Both the position numbers and the translations under genes were made by a program. A stretch of 64,000 nt of DNA, from positions 21,832-85,831 of the forward strand of contig DILB01000017.1 in NCBI GenBank assembly GCA_002424815.1. The letters run 5' to 3'. Position 1 is the stretch's first letter; each line of letters starts with the position of its first letter. This DNA is from Caryophanales bacterium UBA5603. Its GTDB lineage: Bacteria > Bacillota_I > Bacilli_A > Izemoplasmatales > Hujiaoplasmataceae. This document shows positions 52,866-62,020 of this stretch, piece by piece. Below the pieces are notes generated by a model that worked only from the letters and a program-made list of their open reading frames with translations, was not told where the DNA came from and did not search any database.

Positions 52866-53897
52866 ATGATAAAACAACCCTCTTCTCAAATTGATTTCAC
52901 CAATCTTTCTTTTATGCCAGTAAAAACAAAGTATTCCTATCTTTCTTATTACAAAGACGGACAATGGGATGAAGGTACTTTACAACCGGGTGATCAAATT
53001 ACGATTGATATGCTTTCAACTGGTATTCAATATGGGCAACAAGCTTTTGAAGGCATGAAATGCTACCGAAGAAAAGATGGCGGTGTCCAGTTTTTTCGAC
53101 CCCACGAAAATGCAAGACGTTTTCAAGAGTCTTGTCGAAGAGTGATGATGCCAACCATCACCATCGAACGCTTTATTGATGCCATCTGCCAAACGGTCGT
53201 GGCGAATAGCGAATACGTTCCCCCTCATGAAACCAAAGCAACTTTGTATGTCAGGCCTTTTATGATTGGTATCGGTTCGAACTTAGTTTTAGCGCCTTCT
53301 AAACGATATCTTTTCGGCGTCATTACACAACCTGTCGGCTTATTCTTTAAAACGGGACTAACCCCTTCTAACTTTTTGATTTCTGAATATGATCGTGCAG
53401 CTCATAAAGGCACGGGTGATGTGAAAGTGGGTGGCAATTATGCGGCTTCCTTTTTTCCAAATGATATCGCTAAATCACAAGGTTTTACCGATTGTCTTTA
53501 TCTTGATCCATTAACACATACGAAAATTGATGAAGGGGGTGCTGCAAATTTCTTCGCTATTACAAAAGACGGTATTTTTGTGACCCCTAAATCACCTTCA
53601 ATTTTACCTTCCATCACGAAACGGTCGTTGCTGGATATTGCCAAAACATATTTAAATTTGGAAGTCGTTGAATGTGACATTTATATCAACCGAATCGATG
53701 AACTTGCGGAGGCTGCGACCTGCGGTACGGCAGCGATTATCACCCCCATCGGAGGGATTGAGTACCGTGGTCGCCTTGTCACTTTCGGAGAAACCCATGA
53801 AGCAGGTCCCATCACTAAGAAACTTTACGATTTACTCGTTGGCATCCAATTTGGTGATATAAAAGCCCCCGAAGGATGGATTCTCAACGTCGAATAA
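52866..53897 (+). CDS. ilvE: Branched-chain amino acid aminotransferase
   Basis: The protein has 343 residues. It is a fold-type IV PLP enzyme with the PLP-binding Lys in TGDVKVGGNYAASFF. GIQYGQQAFEGMK (substrate loop), YVRPFMIGIG, KIDEGGAANFFAI and EAATCGTAAIITPI complete the family match. It exchanges the amino group of Leu, Ile or Val with 2-oxoglutarate. No ilv or leu biosynthesis genes are near; in a fermenter it may act catabolically. AAGGA lies a few bases before the ATG. Confidence 0.93.
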   Translation: MIKQPSSQIDFTNLSFMPVKTKYSYLSYYKDGQWDEGTLQPGDQITIDMLSTGIQYGQQAFEGMKCYRRKDGGVQFFRPHENARRFQESCRRVMMPTITIERFIDAICQTVVANSEYVPPHETKATLYVRPFMIGIGSNLVLAPSKRYLFGVITQPVGLFFKTGLTPSNFLISEYDRAAHKGTGDVKVGGNYAASFFPNDIAKSQGFTDCLYLDPLTHTKIDEGGAANFFAITKDGIFVTPKSPSILPSITKRSLLDIAKTYLNLEVVECDIYINRIDELAEAATCGTAAIITPIGGIEYRGRLVTFGETHEAGPITKKLYDLLVGIQFGDIKAPEGWILNVE

Positions 53898-53913
53898 AAG
53901 CCAATCGAAAAAA

Positions 53914-53953
53914 AATCCTTTTAGGAAGTGCTTTTTAGCACCTTAAAAGGATT
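53914..53953. terminator. Bidirectional terminator between ilvE and the kdu operon
   Basis: AATCCTTTTA pairs with TAAAAGGATT, with an inner small stem TGC/GCA. A T-run follows on the plus strand and an A-run precedes it. It serves both ilvE and kduD. Confidence 0.8.
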
Positions 53954-53978
53954 GTTTTTTTTATATTATATTGACTAG

Positions 53979-54749
53979 CTATCTAGCTAACCAACCACCA
54001 TCTACTGGTAAAGTAACTCCATGAAGGTATTCGGCATTTTCGCTGCAAAGAAAGACCGCAACGCCCGCCACATCCTTAGGAGTTCCCCAGCGTCCTGCCG
54101 GTATTCTATCTAAGATTTCTCCTGCACGCTTTTCGTCTTCCCGCAAAGCTTGTGTATTATTCGTTGCCATATAGCCTGGCGCAATAGCATTCACATTGAT
54201 ATGATATTTAGCCCATTCATTCGCCATCGCCATCGTAATACCTTTGACCCCTGATTTAGAAGCTGTATACGAAGGCACACGAATCCCCCCTTGAAAGGAT
54301 AACATGGAGGCAATATTGACAATTTTCCCATTCGATTGTTGCTTAATGAATTGTTTCGCTACCGCTTGTGAAAAGAAAAACACGGTTTTAACATTGATGT
54401 TCATCACATCATCCCAATTTTTCTCACAAAATTGCAAAGCATCTTCACGGCGAATAATCCCAGCATTATTAATTAAAATATCGACTCGACCGAATACTTC
54501 ACAGACACGTTCGACTAAAGCAACCAATTCGTCAGGAGTCGAATGAATCAAATCGGCCTTAATTCCTAAAAATCGTCTTCCTAAAGACAAAATGATGGAT
54601 TCAGTTTCTGGCATATCCACATAATCAATTCCCACAATATGACAACCTGCCTCCGCAAGGCCTTTAGCCATGCCTTGACCTAAACCGGTAGAAGCACCAC
54701 TGACAATGGCGATTTTTCCATCTAATTTGAAGCCTTCCATCAATCCCAT
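53979..54749 (-). CDS. kduD: 2-Dehydro-3-deoxy-D-gluconate 5-dehydrogenase
   Basis: The protein has 256 residues, a classical SDR. The NAD motif is SGASTGLGQGMAKGL, NNAG follows, and the active site is Ser in NIASMLSFQGG and YTASK (Tyr, Lys). GYMATNNTQALREDEKR matches the KduD family rather well. It reduces 5-keto-4-deoxyuronate isomerisation product (2,5-diketo-3-deoxygluconate) to 2-keto-3-deoxygluconate. The start is at 54749 after GGAGG; the earlier ATG overlaps the kduI stop. It is the last gene of the operon. Confidence 0.88.
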   Translation of the reverse strand: MGLMEGFKLDGKIAIVSGASTGLGQGMAKGLAEAGCHIVGIDYVDMPETESIILSLGRRFLGIKADLIHSTPDELVALVERVCEVFGRVDILINNAGIIRREDALQFCEKNWDDVMNINVKTVFFFSQAVAKQFIKQQSNGKIVNIASMLSFQGGIRVPSYTASKSGVKGITMAMANEWAKYHINVNAIAPGYMATNNTQALREDEKRAGEILDRIPAGRWGTPKDVAGVAVFLCSENAEYLHGVTLPVDGGWLAR

Positions 54750-54763
54750 TATGATTTCCTCCA

Positions 54764-55600
54764 TTACTTTAATTGTGCCATAGGAATAAAATCCATATCA
54801 TCAAAAGTGATGTTTTCACCACACATGCCCCAAATAAAAGTATAATTTGCGGTTCCGACTCCCGAGTGAATCGACCAAGAAGGGGAAATGACACCTTGTT
54901 CATTGGCTATAATCAGATGTCTTGTTTCTGATGGTTCGCCCATTAAATGAATTACCCGTGTGGTTTCATCCATATTAAAGTAAAAATAAACTTCCATTCG
55001 TCGTTCATGGGTGTGCGTTGGCATCGTATTCCAAACACTTCCTAACGAAAGAACCGTCATTCCCATCACCAATTGACATGATTCACAAACAGCGGGATGA
55101 ACATATTGATAAATGGTTCTTTCGTTCAACGTTCTTGCTTCGCCCGTTTTACGAGGGTTCGCTATCGAAAAGGGAATATATTTTGAGGGTAAGTTTTTAT
55201 GTGCTGGTGCACTGTTGATGTAAAATTTAGCAGGGTTTTGTGAAGACTCAGATCCAAAAACAACATCTTTGGTACCTGCACCGATGTAAAATCCATCTTT
55301 GGATGACATCGGATAACGAACCACCTCCAGTTCAATCCAACCCAAACCGCCAATGTTGATAATCCCCATTTCTCGACGTTTTAAAAAATATTCCGTTCCA
55401 AGATCCTTCGATTGAGGTAAAGGTAGACTTTGATTGACAGGATAGGCTCCACCAGCAATAATGCGATCATGATGGGAATAGATGAGATGAATTTCATTGG
55501 GTAAAAACACAGTTTCAATTAAATATCGTTCTCTCAATGTCTCGGTATCGTAAGTTGCTGAATCGGCTGGGTGGTTATTGTATCGAACATCAAATTTCAT
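54764..55600 (-). CDS. kduI: 5-Dehydro-4-deoxy-D-glucuronate isomerase
   Basis: The protein has 278 residues, exactly family size. It is a cupin-type zinc enzyme with the motif TMPTHTHERRMEVYFYF (His ligands and Glu) and a later His in SWSIHSGVG. It opens the way from unsaturated uronate monomers (from pectin, glycosaminoglycan or alginate-like polymers) to 2,5-diketo-3-deoxygluconate. It starts after AAAGGA and lies 27 bp after kdgK. Confidence 0.93.
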   Translation of the reverse strand: MKFDVRYNNHPADSATYDTETLRERYLIETVFLPNEIHLIYSHHDRIIAGGAYPVNQSLPLPQSKDLGTEYFLKRREMGIINIGGLGWIELEVVRYPMSSKDGFYIGAGTKDVVFGSESSQNPAKFYINSAPAHKNLPSKYIPFSIANPRKTGEARTLNERTIYQYVHPAVCESCQLVMGMTVLSLGSVWNTMPTHTHERRMEVYFYFNMDETTRVIHLMGEPSETRHLIIANEQGVISPSWSIHSGVGTANYTFIWGMCGENITFDDMDFIPMAQLK

Positions 55601-55627
55601 AGGATTATCCTTTCTTATGGTGTGTCA

Positions 55628-56650
55628 TTAACGTTGAATTCGACCGGTGGCATCGCCTTTGACTAGATTTTCAACTTCTTCAAGACTGACTAAATTAAAA
55701 TCCCCAAAAATCGTATGTTTAAGCGCACTCGCTGCGACTGCGAACTCTAATGCTTCTGAAGGTTTCTTAGTCAATAATCCGTGGATTAGTCCAGCGCTAA
55801 AGGCATCGCCACCGCCCACACGATCGATGATGGGTTCGATGATATAGCGTTGAGAATGATAAAACTCAGAACCATCATAGAGGAGTGCGCTCCATCCGTT
55901 TTTCGAAGCAGAGAAAGATTCCCGCAGGGTAGAGGCAATGAATTTAAATCCATAAGTTGCTTTCATTTCTTTGAAGATCTGATGATAAGATTCAATATTG
56001 AGCATGCCTTTCGAAGGTTCGCTATGTTGGGGTTTAAAACCCAGAACAAGTTCAGCATCTTCTTCGTTACCGATGCATACATCGACATACTGCATTAAAT
56101 CCTTCATCACTTTTTGCGCCTGTTGAGGCGTCCAAAGTTTTTTACGATAATTGAGATCAACTGAGACAGTCAATCCTTTATTTTTAGCCGCAATACAGGC
56201 CATTTTTGTTATTTCAGCTGCTTGAGGACTCAATGCCGGCGTTATGCCAGACCAATGAAACCAATCTTTTCCTTGAAAAATATGATCAAAATCAAATTCA
56301 TGGGTTTCTGCTAAAGCGAAGGCACTATTGGCACGATCATAAATGATTTTCGAAGGACGAAGAGAAGTTCCGGTTTCAAGAAAATAAATTCCAATTCTTT
56401 CTCCGCCTCTTTGCAGATAATCACAACAAACCCCATGTTTTTTTAAAGCATCGATCGCGCTTTGACCTATTTCATGTTTGGGTAGTTTTGAAACAAAATA
56501 AGTATCATGACCAAAATGAGCTAAACTGACCGCAACATTCGCTTCGCCGCCGCCATAGATAACGTCCATTTGATTGGCTTGAATAAACCGCGATTGTCCA
56601 GGGGGTGACAATCGTAACATAATCTCCCCTAAAGTTATTATTTTTGCCAT
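55628..56650 (-). CDS. kdgK: 2-Keto-3-deoxygluconate kinase (PfkB family)
   Basis: The protein has 340 residues. GEIMLRLSPPG is the substrate-side start, GGGEANVAVSLAHFGHDT is the PfkB signature 1, and DRVGGGDAFSAGLIHGLL is signature 2 with the catalytic Asp. It phosphorylates KDG to KDPG. No ribosome site precedes the ATG at 56650, which lies 4 bases after the kdgA stop, so translation is coupled to kdgA. An open frame 14 codons longer is a less likely start. Confidence 0.9.
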   Translation of the reverse strand: MAKIITLGEIMLRLSPPGQSRFIQANQMDVIYGGGEANVAVSLAHFGHDTYFVSKLPKHEIGQSAIDALKKHGVCCDYLQRGGERIGIYFLETGTSLRPSKIIYDRANSAFALAETHEFDFDHIFQGKDWFHWSGITPALSPQAAEITKMACIAAKNKGLTVSVDLNYRKKLWTPQQAQKVMKDLMQYVDVCIGNEEDAELVLGFKPQHSEPSKGMLNIESYHQIFKEMKATYGFKFIASTLRESFSASKNGWSALLYDGSEFYHSQRYIIEPIIDRVGGGDAFSAGLIHGLLTKKPSEALEFAVAASALKHTIFGDFNLVSLEEVENLVKGDATGRIQR

Positions 56651-56654
56651 AATA

Positions 56655-57305
56655 TTATTTTTTTGAACGCGCTTTTGCGACTTCATCAACAAAAAGTTTT
56701 GCTAATTTCGTCACGCCTTCATAATCTCCTTTTTTAGCCGGCGCTGTCAAATCAGATCCAATACCTAATGCAACCGCTCCACTAGTAATCCACGCATTAA
56801 CTCTTTCTAAAGCAATGCCCCCCGTAGGCATAATATTGACATTCGGTAAAGGTCCCTTGATTGTTTTAATATAATCTGGTCCAACGGCATTAGCTGGGAA
56901 TAATTTGATGATATCACAGCCTGCTTCCATCGCTTTAATCATCTCGGTAACAGTCATGCAACCAGGAAGATATGGAATCATGTATCGGTTGCACAAAGAG
57001 GCAATACTTTGATCGAAATTAGGTCCAACAATGAATTTAGCACCCGCTAAGATGGCAATGCGTGCTGTTTCTGAATCTAATACTGTACCAGCACCCACAA
57101 CCAAATCAGTTTCTGAAAATGTTTTGGTTAGCGCATTAAAAACTAAAGTGGCATTGGGAACAGTAAAAGTTACTTCAATCAGAGGTAGTCCCCCTTTGAC
57201 ACAGGCTTCCGCAATCTTGATGGCAATTTCTGGGGTTTCAGCGCGAACGATTGCAATCGCCCCAATGTCTGTAATCCGGTTAAGAATCGATTGTTTTGAC
57301 AACAT
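56655..57305 (-). CDS. kdgA: KDPG (2-keto-3-deoxy-6-phosphogluconate) aldolase
   Basis: The protein has 216 residues. The Schiff-base Lys is in DIIKLFPANAVGPDYIK, and the catalytic Glu in PLIEVTFTVPNA. It splits KDPG to pyruvate and glyceraldehyde 3-phosphate. TTAAGGAGG lies just upstream of the ATG. First gene of the kdgA-kdgK-kduI-kduD operon, 47 bp after the LTA-synthase-like gene on the same strand; no strong promoter is seen in this gap. Confidence 0.93.
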   Translation of the reverse strand: MLSKQSILNRITDIGAIAIVRAETPEIAIKIAEACVKGGLPLIEVTFTVPNATLVFNALTKTFSETDLVVGAGTVLDSETARIAILAGAKFIVGPNFDQSIASLCNRYMIPYLPGCMTVTEMIKAMEAGCDIIKLFPANAVGPDYIKTIKGPLPNVNIMPTGGIALERVNAWITSGAVALGIGSDLTAPAKKGDYEGVTKLAKLFVDEVAKARSKK

Positions 57306-57352
57306 AAGATACCCTCCTTAAGGTTTTATAAATTCATCCTTATCTGAAATTT

Positions 57353-59296
57353 TTATGAATCTTCTGGTTCATCAATAGGTTCAATATGAAAATAATTGAT
57401 TTTATACAACAGATTTAATTGTTGCGTCCGTTTCAAAGTCATCGCAACACTGGTTTGAAATTCTTTCCATCGTTCAACATTGGCACCTTCTTGGGTATAT
57501 AAGGGATTTATGCCATCCAACGTGTAGTAATAGTCGTTAAAAATACCGCCTTGTTTAGAAATAATAACGGTTTGAATCGGGCTGAAAACATCGACACCGA
57601 CATACCAAAGCGGATTGAATTCTACGCCAAGTAAATTCAAAACGGTTGGAACTAAATCATAGACCGAAGTGAATTTATCAATCGTTGATAAATCGTTTTC
57701 CTGCATTTTTGCTTTCAATTTGTAATCATAAATTAAAGCCGGAACTTTGTACTGTCTGACATCGTAACTGTTATTAGGGTCCATCCCTTTCATCCAATGT
57801 GAAAATCCATAATAATACGCCAGATGGTCGCCATACATAACAATCGTTGTATTCTCTAATTGCTGCGTCGATTGAAGTCGATCAAACAAGTTTCCCAACG
57901 CTTTATCAAGATTCATTGAAGCAGCCATATAGGTCCGCTGATATATATCAAAGGTCGAAGCTGAATCACAGTAACCGATGGAATCGAAATAAGCATACGT
58001 ATCCGCAAATGCTTCGCGGTATTCATAACCGCCATGCATGGTAAAAGTCGTAATAAAGGTAAAGAAATTTGTTTCATCGTTTGGAATCATCGCTTCAACT
58101 TGATCTTGAATCATTTCAGAATCAGAATTAATCCAAAAATTAGATTCACTTAAATTCATTGCATGACTATCAATATGTTCGTCAAAGCCAAATCGAAGAT
58201 GGGCGATATTTCGGTTGTAAAAGGTTCCAACATTATTGTGAAAAGATCGAATTAACGTCATATTCGTATGATCGCGAAGCATGTTTGGCAATGAGGTTGA
58301 GTGAATATTCGCGATATAATGTCGAAACAGACTACCGTGAGAATGGTAAGAACCAAATAAGCTAGCCGCTTCGGCCACATCGGTTTTGACTTTCGCATGA
58401 AAATTAGATAATAAGATTCCCTCTTCGTAAAACAATTTGTACAAAGTGGGGGTTAATGCTGGATCGATTGCGATATATTCAAAAGATTCTAATAAGATCA
58501 TAATCACATTGTTGCCTTCAGATATACCGGTATACGCGTTTGATTCTGGTGTTCCTTCAGCAAAATACTCATCTAAAAGCAGTTTAGCTGCTTCAGCATT
58601 CGTATCGACCCCTAAGTAAAAGGATAATCCTTTGATATAAAACGTATAGGATCCAAAAGTTTTTATCGTGGATTTCGGTTGAAACATCGTTTCGTATAAA
58701 TAAGCATCACTAAGTAATATTTCTTCTTCTGAACTCGTGGAAATATCTTTTGTTAAAAAGAGATAGGCTGATTCCATCATAAAAATACCGCAAAGAAATA
58801 CAAAAATCGAAAAAATCGCACTAACCAATAATGACCTCGGTTTGATTTTGTCACGGGTTTGAAGATAAACATGCTGAGATTGAATCTTTTTTTGAATGAA
58901 AAAATAAATCGCAATCATTAAAAATGTTATCGATATATAAAGCCAAATGGCAGTCAAATCCAAAATGGATGTTCCTTGTAATGCCGCATTAGCATCTTTT
59001 AGAAGCACAATCATATCCCAAAAAAAGATTTCTCCGGTAATGGCTTGTAAATTGATATTGACAATGGAAATAATCATTTGTAAGACTAAAAATATCGTTT
59101 GGGTAATAAACTGAATCCGCGGGTAAGGAATTAAAAAAAAGATGGTTCCAAGCATGAGAATAAAAGCAATATTGAAAATGATGAATTTAGGCGCAATACC
59201 AAAATCCAGCAAAACAAAATTGATTGTTTCAACCATTAATGCAAAAAAGATGAACAATCCGAAATTAATCAATTTTTTTTGTAATAACATCGACAA
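57353..59296 (-). CDS. LTA synthase-like sulfatase-fold membrane protein, paralog 1
   Basis: The protein has 647 residues. Five membrane helices (about 10-30, 33-55, 60-85, 110-130, 155-175) are followed by an outer alkaline-phosphatase-fold domain (about 265-580). Metal and nucleophile residues fit LtaS: Glu in LLESFEYIA, Thr in KTDVAEAA, and MYGDH (Asp-His). Likely moves glycerol phosphate or phosphoethanolamine onto a lipid or sugar. Starts with TTG at 59296 with GAGTGAT upstream; an ATG at 59290 is an alternative. The paralog lies immediately upstream. Confidence 0.85.
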   Translation of the reverse strand: MSMLLQKKLINFGLFIFFALMVETINFVLLDFGIAPKFIIFNIAFILMLGTIFFLIPYPRIQFITQTIFLVLQMIISIVNINLQAITGEIFFWDMIVLLKDANAALQGTSILDLTAIWLYISITFLMIAIYFFIQKKIQSQHVYLQTRDKIKPRSLLVSAIFSIFVFLCGIFMMESAYLFLTKDISTSSEEEILLSDAYLYETMFQPKSTIKTFGSYTFYIKGLSFYLGVDTNAEAAKLLLDEYFAEGTPESNAYTGISEGNNVIMILLESFEYIAIDPALTPTLYKLFYEEGILLSNFHAKVKTDVAEAASLFGSYHSHGSLFRHYIANIHSTSLPNMLRDHTNMTLIRSFHNNVGTFYNRNIAHLRFGFDEHIDSHAMNLSESNFWINSDSEMIQDQVEAMIPNDETNFFTFITTFTMHGGYEYREAFADTYAYFDSIGYCDSASTFDIYQRTYMAASMNLDKALGNLFDRLQSTQQLENTTIVMYGDHLAYYYGFSHWMKGMDPNNSYDVRQYKVPALIYDYKLKAKMQENDLSTIDKFTSVYDLVPTVLNLLGVEFNPLWYVGVDVFSPIQTVIISKQGGIFNDYYYTLDGINPLYTQEGANVERWKEFQTSVAMTLKRTQQLNLLYKINYFHIEPIDEPEDS

Positions 59297-59331
59297 GTTG
59301 CATCACTCTTTCACCGTAAAGTTACGTCAAC

Positions 59332-59360
59332 ATTATATCATCAGATACTCTAAATTTAAA
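59332..59360 (-). promoter_or_regulatory. Promoter of LTA synthase-like gene 1
   Basis: On the minus strand TTTAAA (59355-59360) and TGATATAAT (TATAAT at 59332-59337) are 17 bases apart. Confidence 0.6.
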
Positions 59361-59366
59361 CCCTCA

Positions 59367-59384
59367 TTGTTGTTTAAACAACAA
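59367..59384. promoter_or_regulatory. 18-base perfect palindrome TTGTTGTTT/AAACAACAA
   Basis: This is a perfect dyad without spacer, 6 bases upstream of the -35 of LTA-like gene 1 and touching the terminator of gene 2. It may be an operator, or the site of a factor coupling the two genes. Confidence 0.5.
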
Positions 59385-59410
59385 AAAGGCGACCCATTGG
59401 GACGCCTTTT
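59384..59410 (-). terminator. Terminator of LTA synthase-like gene 2
   Basis: AAAAGGCG pairs with CGCCTTTT, with an inner CCCA/TGGG pairing. TTTTTG follows on the minus strand. It lies 24 bases after the stop at 59435. Confidence 0.8.
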
Positions 59411-59434
59411 ATTGATTTAGATTTTAAAAAATAA

Positions 59435-61384
59435 TTAAGAACTCGGTGAAGGATCGTCACGATATCGATCAAGGGAATAATAATTGACCTGATAGATAAG
59501 TTGAGTGAACTGCGTGCGAAGCATGGTTGATAAGACGCTTTCATGAAATTTAGCTAATTCTTCTTCCGTTGTCGTCTCAACATTACTCCAAGTTTCAATT
59601 CCATCAGTCGAATAGAAAAGATGATTAAAAATACCGCCTAATTTAGATATTAATACGGTTTCAACCGGACTAAATACATCATAACCAACATATTCCAAAG
59701 GATTGTATTCGATACCGAGAAGATTTAAGATGGTGGGGGTCACATCCGCCGCCGTCGTAAATTTATCGATGACTTCAATGCCAAGTTGATTGGCTTTAGC
59801 CTTCATTTTAGTATCATAAATCACGGCAGGAAAATGATATTGTTCAATCAATGTGACGTATTCTTTTTTAATGCCACTCATGATGTAGGATAAGTTTGAG
59901 TAATATGCATTATGATCCCCGAAGAAAAAGATGGTTGTATCATCCAAATGTCCGGTTTCTTCTAATCGTTCAAATAATAATCCAATGGCTCTATCAAGGT
60001 CCATCGCTGCAGCAATATAAGTCCGCATTGCTTTGTCAAATGCTTCATCTTCAGGATAAAAGCCAATCTCATCAAAGTGATCATAATATTCTTGGAAGGC
60101 TGCTCGTCGTTGATAACCCCCATGCATAACAAACGTTGTAATATAGGTGAAAAACGGTGTATTATCACCAGGAATCATATCTTCGACTTTATCCAGTAGC
60201 ATTTCATAATCAGAATTAACCCAAAATTTAGTTTGTTTGACCCCTGGCATTTGCGTAACATCAATCAGTTCGTCAAATCCAAAACGCGGATGAGCCACGG
60301 TTCGATTGAAAAAAGACCCTTCATTATTATGATAAGATTTAATTAACGAAATATCAGTATTATTTCGAATCATATTGGGAAGGGATTGGGGATAAACGTT
60401 TTGGCTGAATCCTGTGTAAATACTGCCGGTGGCGGGGTAACTCCCCATAATGCTCAATCCCTCAGCCATATCCGTTTTTGTCTTTCCGTAATAATGCGTC
60501 AATAATAATCCGTCTTGATAAAATAGTTTATATAAATTCGGCGTCAAATCTTCATGAATCGCAAAAAATTCAAAAGATTCAAGTAACATAACGATGACAT
60601 TATTACCTTCAGAAATTCCGGTAAATTCGTTTGTTTCAGGTACGCCAGAAGAAAGATATTGGTCAATCATCGTCAATAAAGCTTCGCTTCCGGTTTCTGT
60701 GCCAAAGTAGTAAGATAAGCCTTTAATGTAATAGGTATATGAACCAAAGGTTTTCAAAGCAAGTTCGGGTTGATAAAAAGTCTGATATAAATTGGCATCC
60801 GATAAAAGGATCTCCGCTTGCGTTGCGTTTTCGACCGATTTGATAAGCTTATTATAACTGACGCTATTAATGATAATCCCTGAGAATAAGACAACCGCAA
60901 AAGCCACAAAAGAGATGACAAGGTTTTTAAGCTTACTGATGTTTTTAGGAATATAAGTCTTATTGATTATTTTGAGTAAGTAAAGCAACCCAAAACGGAT
61001 GGCAATAAAGAAAAGCATTACAAATATATATCCAGTTAAAAATTTTAACGTCAACTCTTCAACTTGAGCCGCCTGTCGGCCTTCTTCAAATAAGGCAAGC
61101 ATATCCCAGAAAAACAGTTCTCCGTTCGTTTTTATGAGATTGATATTGAGGGCTGAGATGAGAATTTGAAAGGATAACAAACCGACTTCAAACCAGAATT
61201 GTACTTCAGGATTGGGAATCACTAATAATAACGAAGCCACCATTAAAATAAAAGCGATATTAAATATTTGCCGTGTCGGTGTGGCATTAAAACCAAGCCA
61301 AATAAAATTAATCCGTTCAATCCAAAGAGTGAACAGAATGAAAAGAATAAAATACACAATTTTTTTTAACGTAACATTTTTCAT
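59435..61384 (-). CDS. LTA synthase-like sulfatase-fold membrane protein, paralog 2
   Basis: The protein has 649 residues with the same plan as the gene at 57353: five N-terminal membrane helices and an outer sulfatase-fold domain. Catalytic positions are LLESFEFFA (Glu), KTDMAEGLS (Thr) and FFGDH (Asp-His). The two share many blocks (TFGSYTYYIKGLSYYFG; TMFRHGGY-type loops) and are surely a tandem duplication. They may have taken on different acceptors or conditions. AAGGAGGG precedes the ATG. Confidence 0.87.
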   Translation of the reverse strand: MKNVTLKKIVYFILFILFTLWIERINFIWLGFNATPTRQIFNIAFILMVASLLLVIPNPEVQFWFEVGLLSFQILISALNINLIKTNGELFFWDMLALFEEGRQAAQVEELTLKFLTGYIFVMLFFIAIRFGLLYLLKIINKTYIPKNISKLKNLVISFVAFAVVLFSGIIINSVSYNKLIKSVENATQAEILLSDANLYQTFYQPELALKTFGSYTYYIKGLSYYFGTETGSEALLTMIDQYLSSGVPETNEFTGISEGNNVIVMLLESFEFFAIHEDLTPNLYKLFYQDGLLLTHYYGKTKTDMAEGLSIMGSYPATGSIYTGFSQNVYPQSLPNMIRNNTDISLIKSYHNNEGSFFNRTVAHPRFGFDELIDVTQMPGVKQTKFWVNSDYEMLLDKVEDMIPGDNTPFFTYITTFVMHGGYQRRAAFQEYYDHFDEIGFYPEDEAFDKAMRTYIAAAMDLDRAIGLLFERLEETGHLDDTTIFFFGDHNAYYSNLSYIMSGIKKEYVTLIEQYHFPAVIYDTKMKAKANQLGIEVIDKFTTAADVTPTILNLLGIEYNPLEYVGYDVFSPVETVLISKLGGIFNHLFYSTDGIETWSNVETTTEEELAKFHESVLSTMLRTQFTQLIYQVNYYSLDRYRDDPSPSS

Positions 61385-61417
61385 CTTGTCCCTCCTTTTT
61401 CTGAAAGCTTAATCTTT

Positions 61418-61446
61418 ATTATATCACGGGTTCACGGTCGTGGCAA
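61418..61446 (-). promoter_or_regulatory. Promoter of LTA synthase-like gene 2
   Basis: On the minus strand TTGCCA (61441-61446) and TATAAT (61418-61423) are 17 bases apart, with an extended TGA. The spacer contains a TCACGG direct repeat on the plus strand. Confidence 0.8.
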
Positions 61447-61474
61447 TTCAGATGGATGAATAACAAATTAAGCC

Positions 61475-61495
61475 AGTTATATACGCTATATAACT
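61475..61495. promoter_or_regulatory. 21-base palindrome AGTTATATA-CGC-TATATAACT
   Basis: Perfect 9-base arms around CGC lie 28 bases upstream of the -35 of LTA-like gene 2. There is no T-tract on the minus strand, so an operator is likelier than a terminator for the gene at 61556. Confidence 0.5.
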
Positions 61496-61555
61496 TTTAG
61501 TTAATTTATCAGAAAATCGATTTTAATTTTTGAGAGTGAGAAAAAGGATGATACT

Positions 61556-61891
61556 TCAATCAATTCGTTTAACTCGATAACAAATGGGTATTCTTCCAGG
61601 GTAAGATTCTTGAATCTCGCCATTAAAAGTCACGTTTATCTGATCACCTACTGAAAAATCCGTCAAAGAAATATGTGAATAATTATGATTAAATAACTTG
61701 GTATCCTCTTGAATCATAACAAGAAAAAGTTCTTCTCCTAAAAAATCGTTTTGGGTGGAAACTAATAAATAAGTGTCATGAATTTCCACAATCGTCGCAT
61801 GAAACATCACCCGTGGAAAAAGCAACATCATGATACTACTTAAGATGATGATGCCTAACATAACTATAAAAGTTATCGACTTTGTGTGCAT
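61556..61891 (-). CDS. Membrane-anchored small protein (DUF3221-like)
   Basis: The protein has 111 residues. One N-terminal membrane helix (about 6-26) is followed by an outer OB-like beta domain with ATIVEIHDTYLLVST and VGDQINVTFNGEIQESYPGRI, which is the general look of DUF3221 (YobA-like) lipoprotein domains. No lipobox Cys is present. GGGAGG precedes the ATG. It is a single gene; the function is unknown. Confidence 0.6.
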   Translation of the reverse strand: MHTKSITFIVMLGIIILSSIMMLLFPRVMFHATIVEIHDTYLLVSTQNDFLGEELFLVMIQEDTKLFNHNYSHISLTDFSVGDQINVTFNGEIQESYPGRIPICYRVKRID

Positions 61892-61982
61892 ATTTGACCT
61901 CCCGTGATGAATCAGTCATTGTTATTATCATATAATAAACAGATAAACAGCCTTAATTGTTGTTTTATAATTAAAAAAATAA

Positions 61983-62010
61983 AAAACGTCTGTCAATCGA
62001 CAAACGTTTT
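61983..62010 (-). terminator. Terminator of tRNA-Ala
   Basis: AAAACGT/ACGTTTT with an inner TGTC/GACA stem forms a hairpin, followed by TTTTTT on the minus strand. It lies 10 bases past the tRNA. Confidence 0.8.
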
Positions 62011-62020
62011 GATTAAAAAA

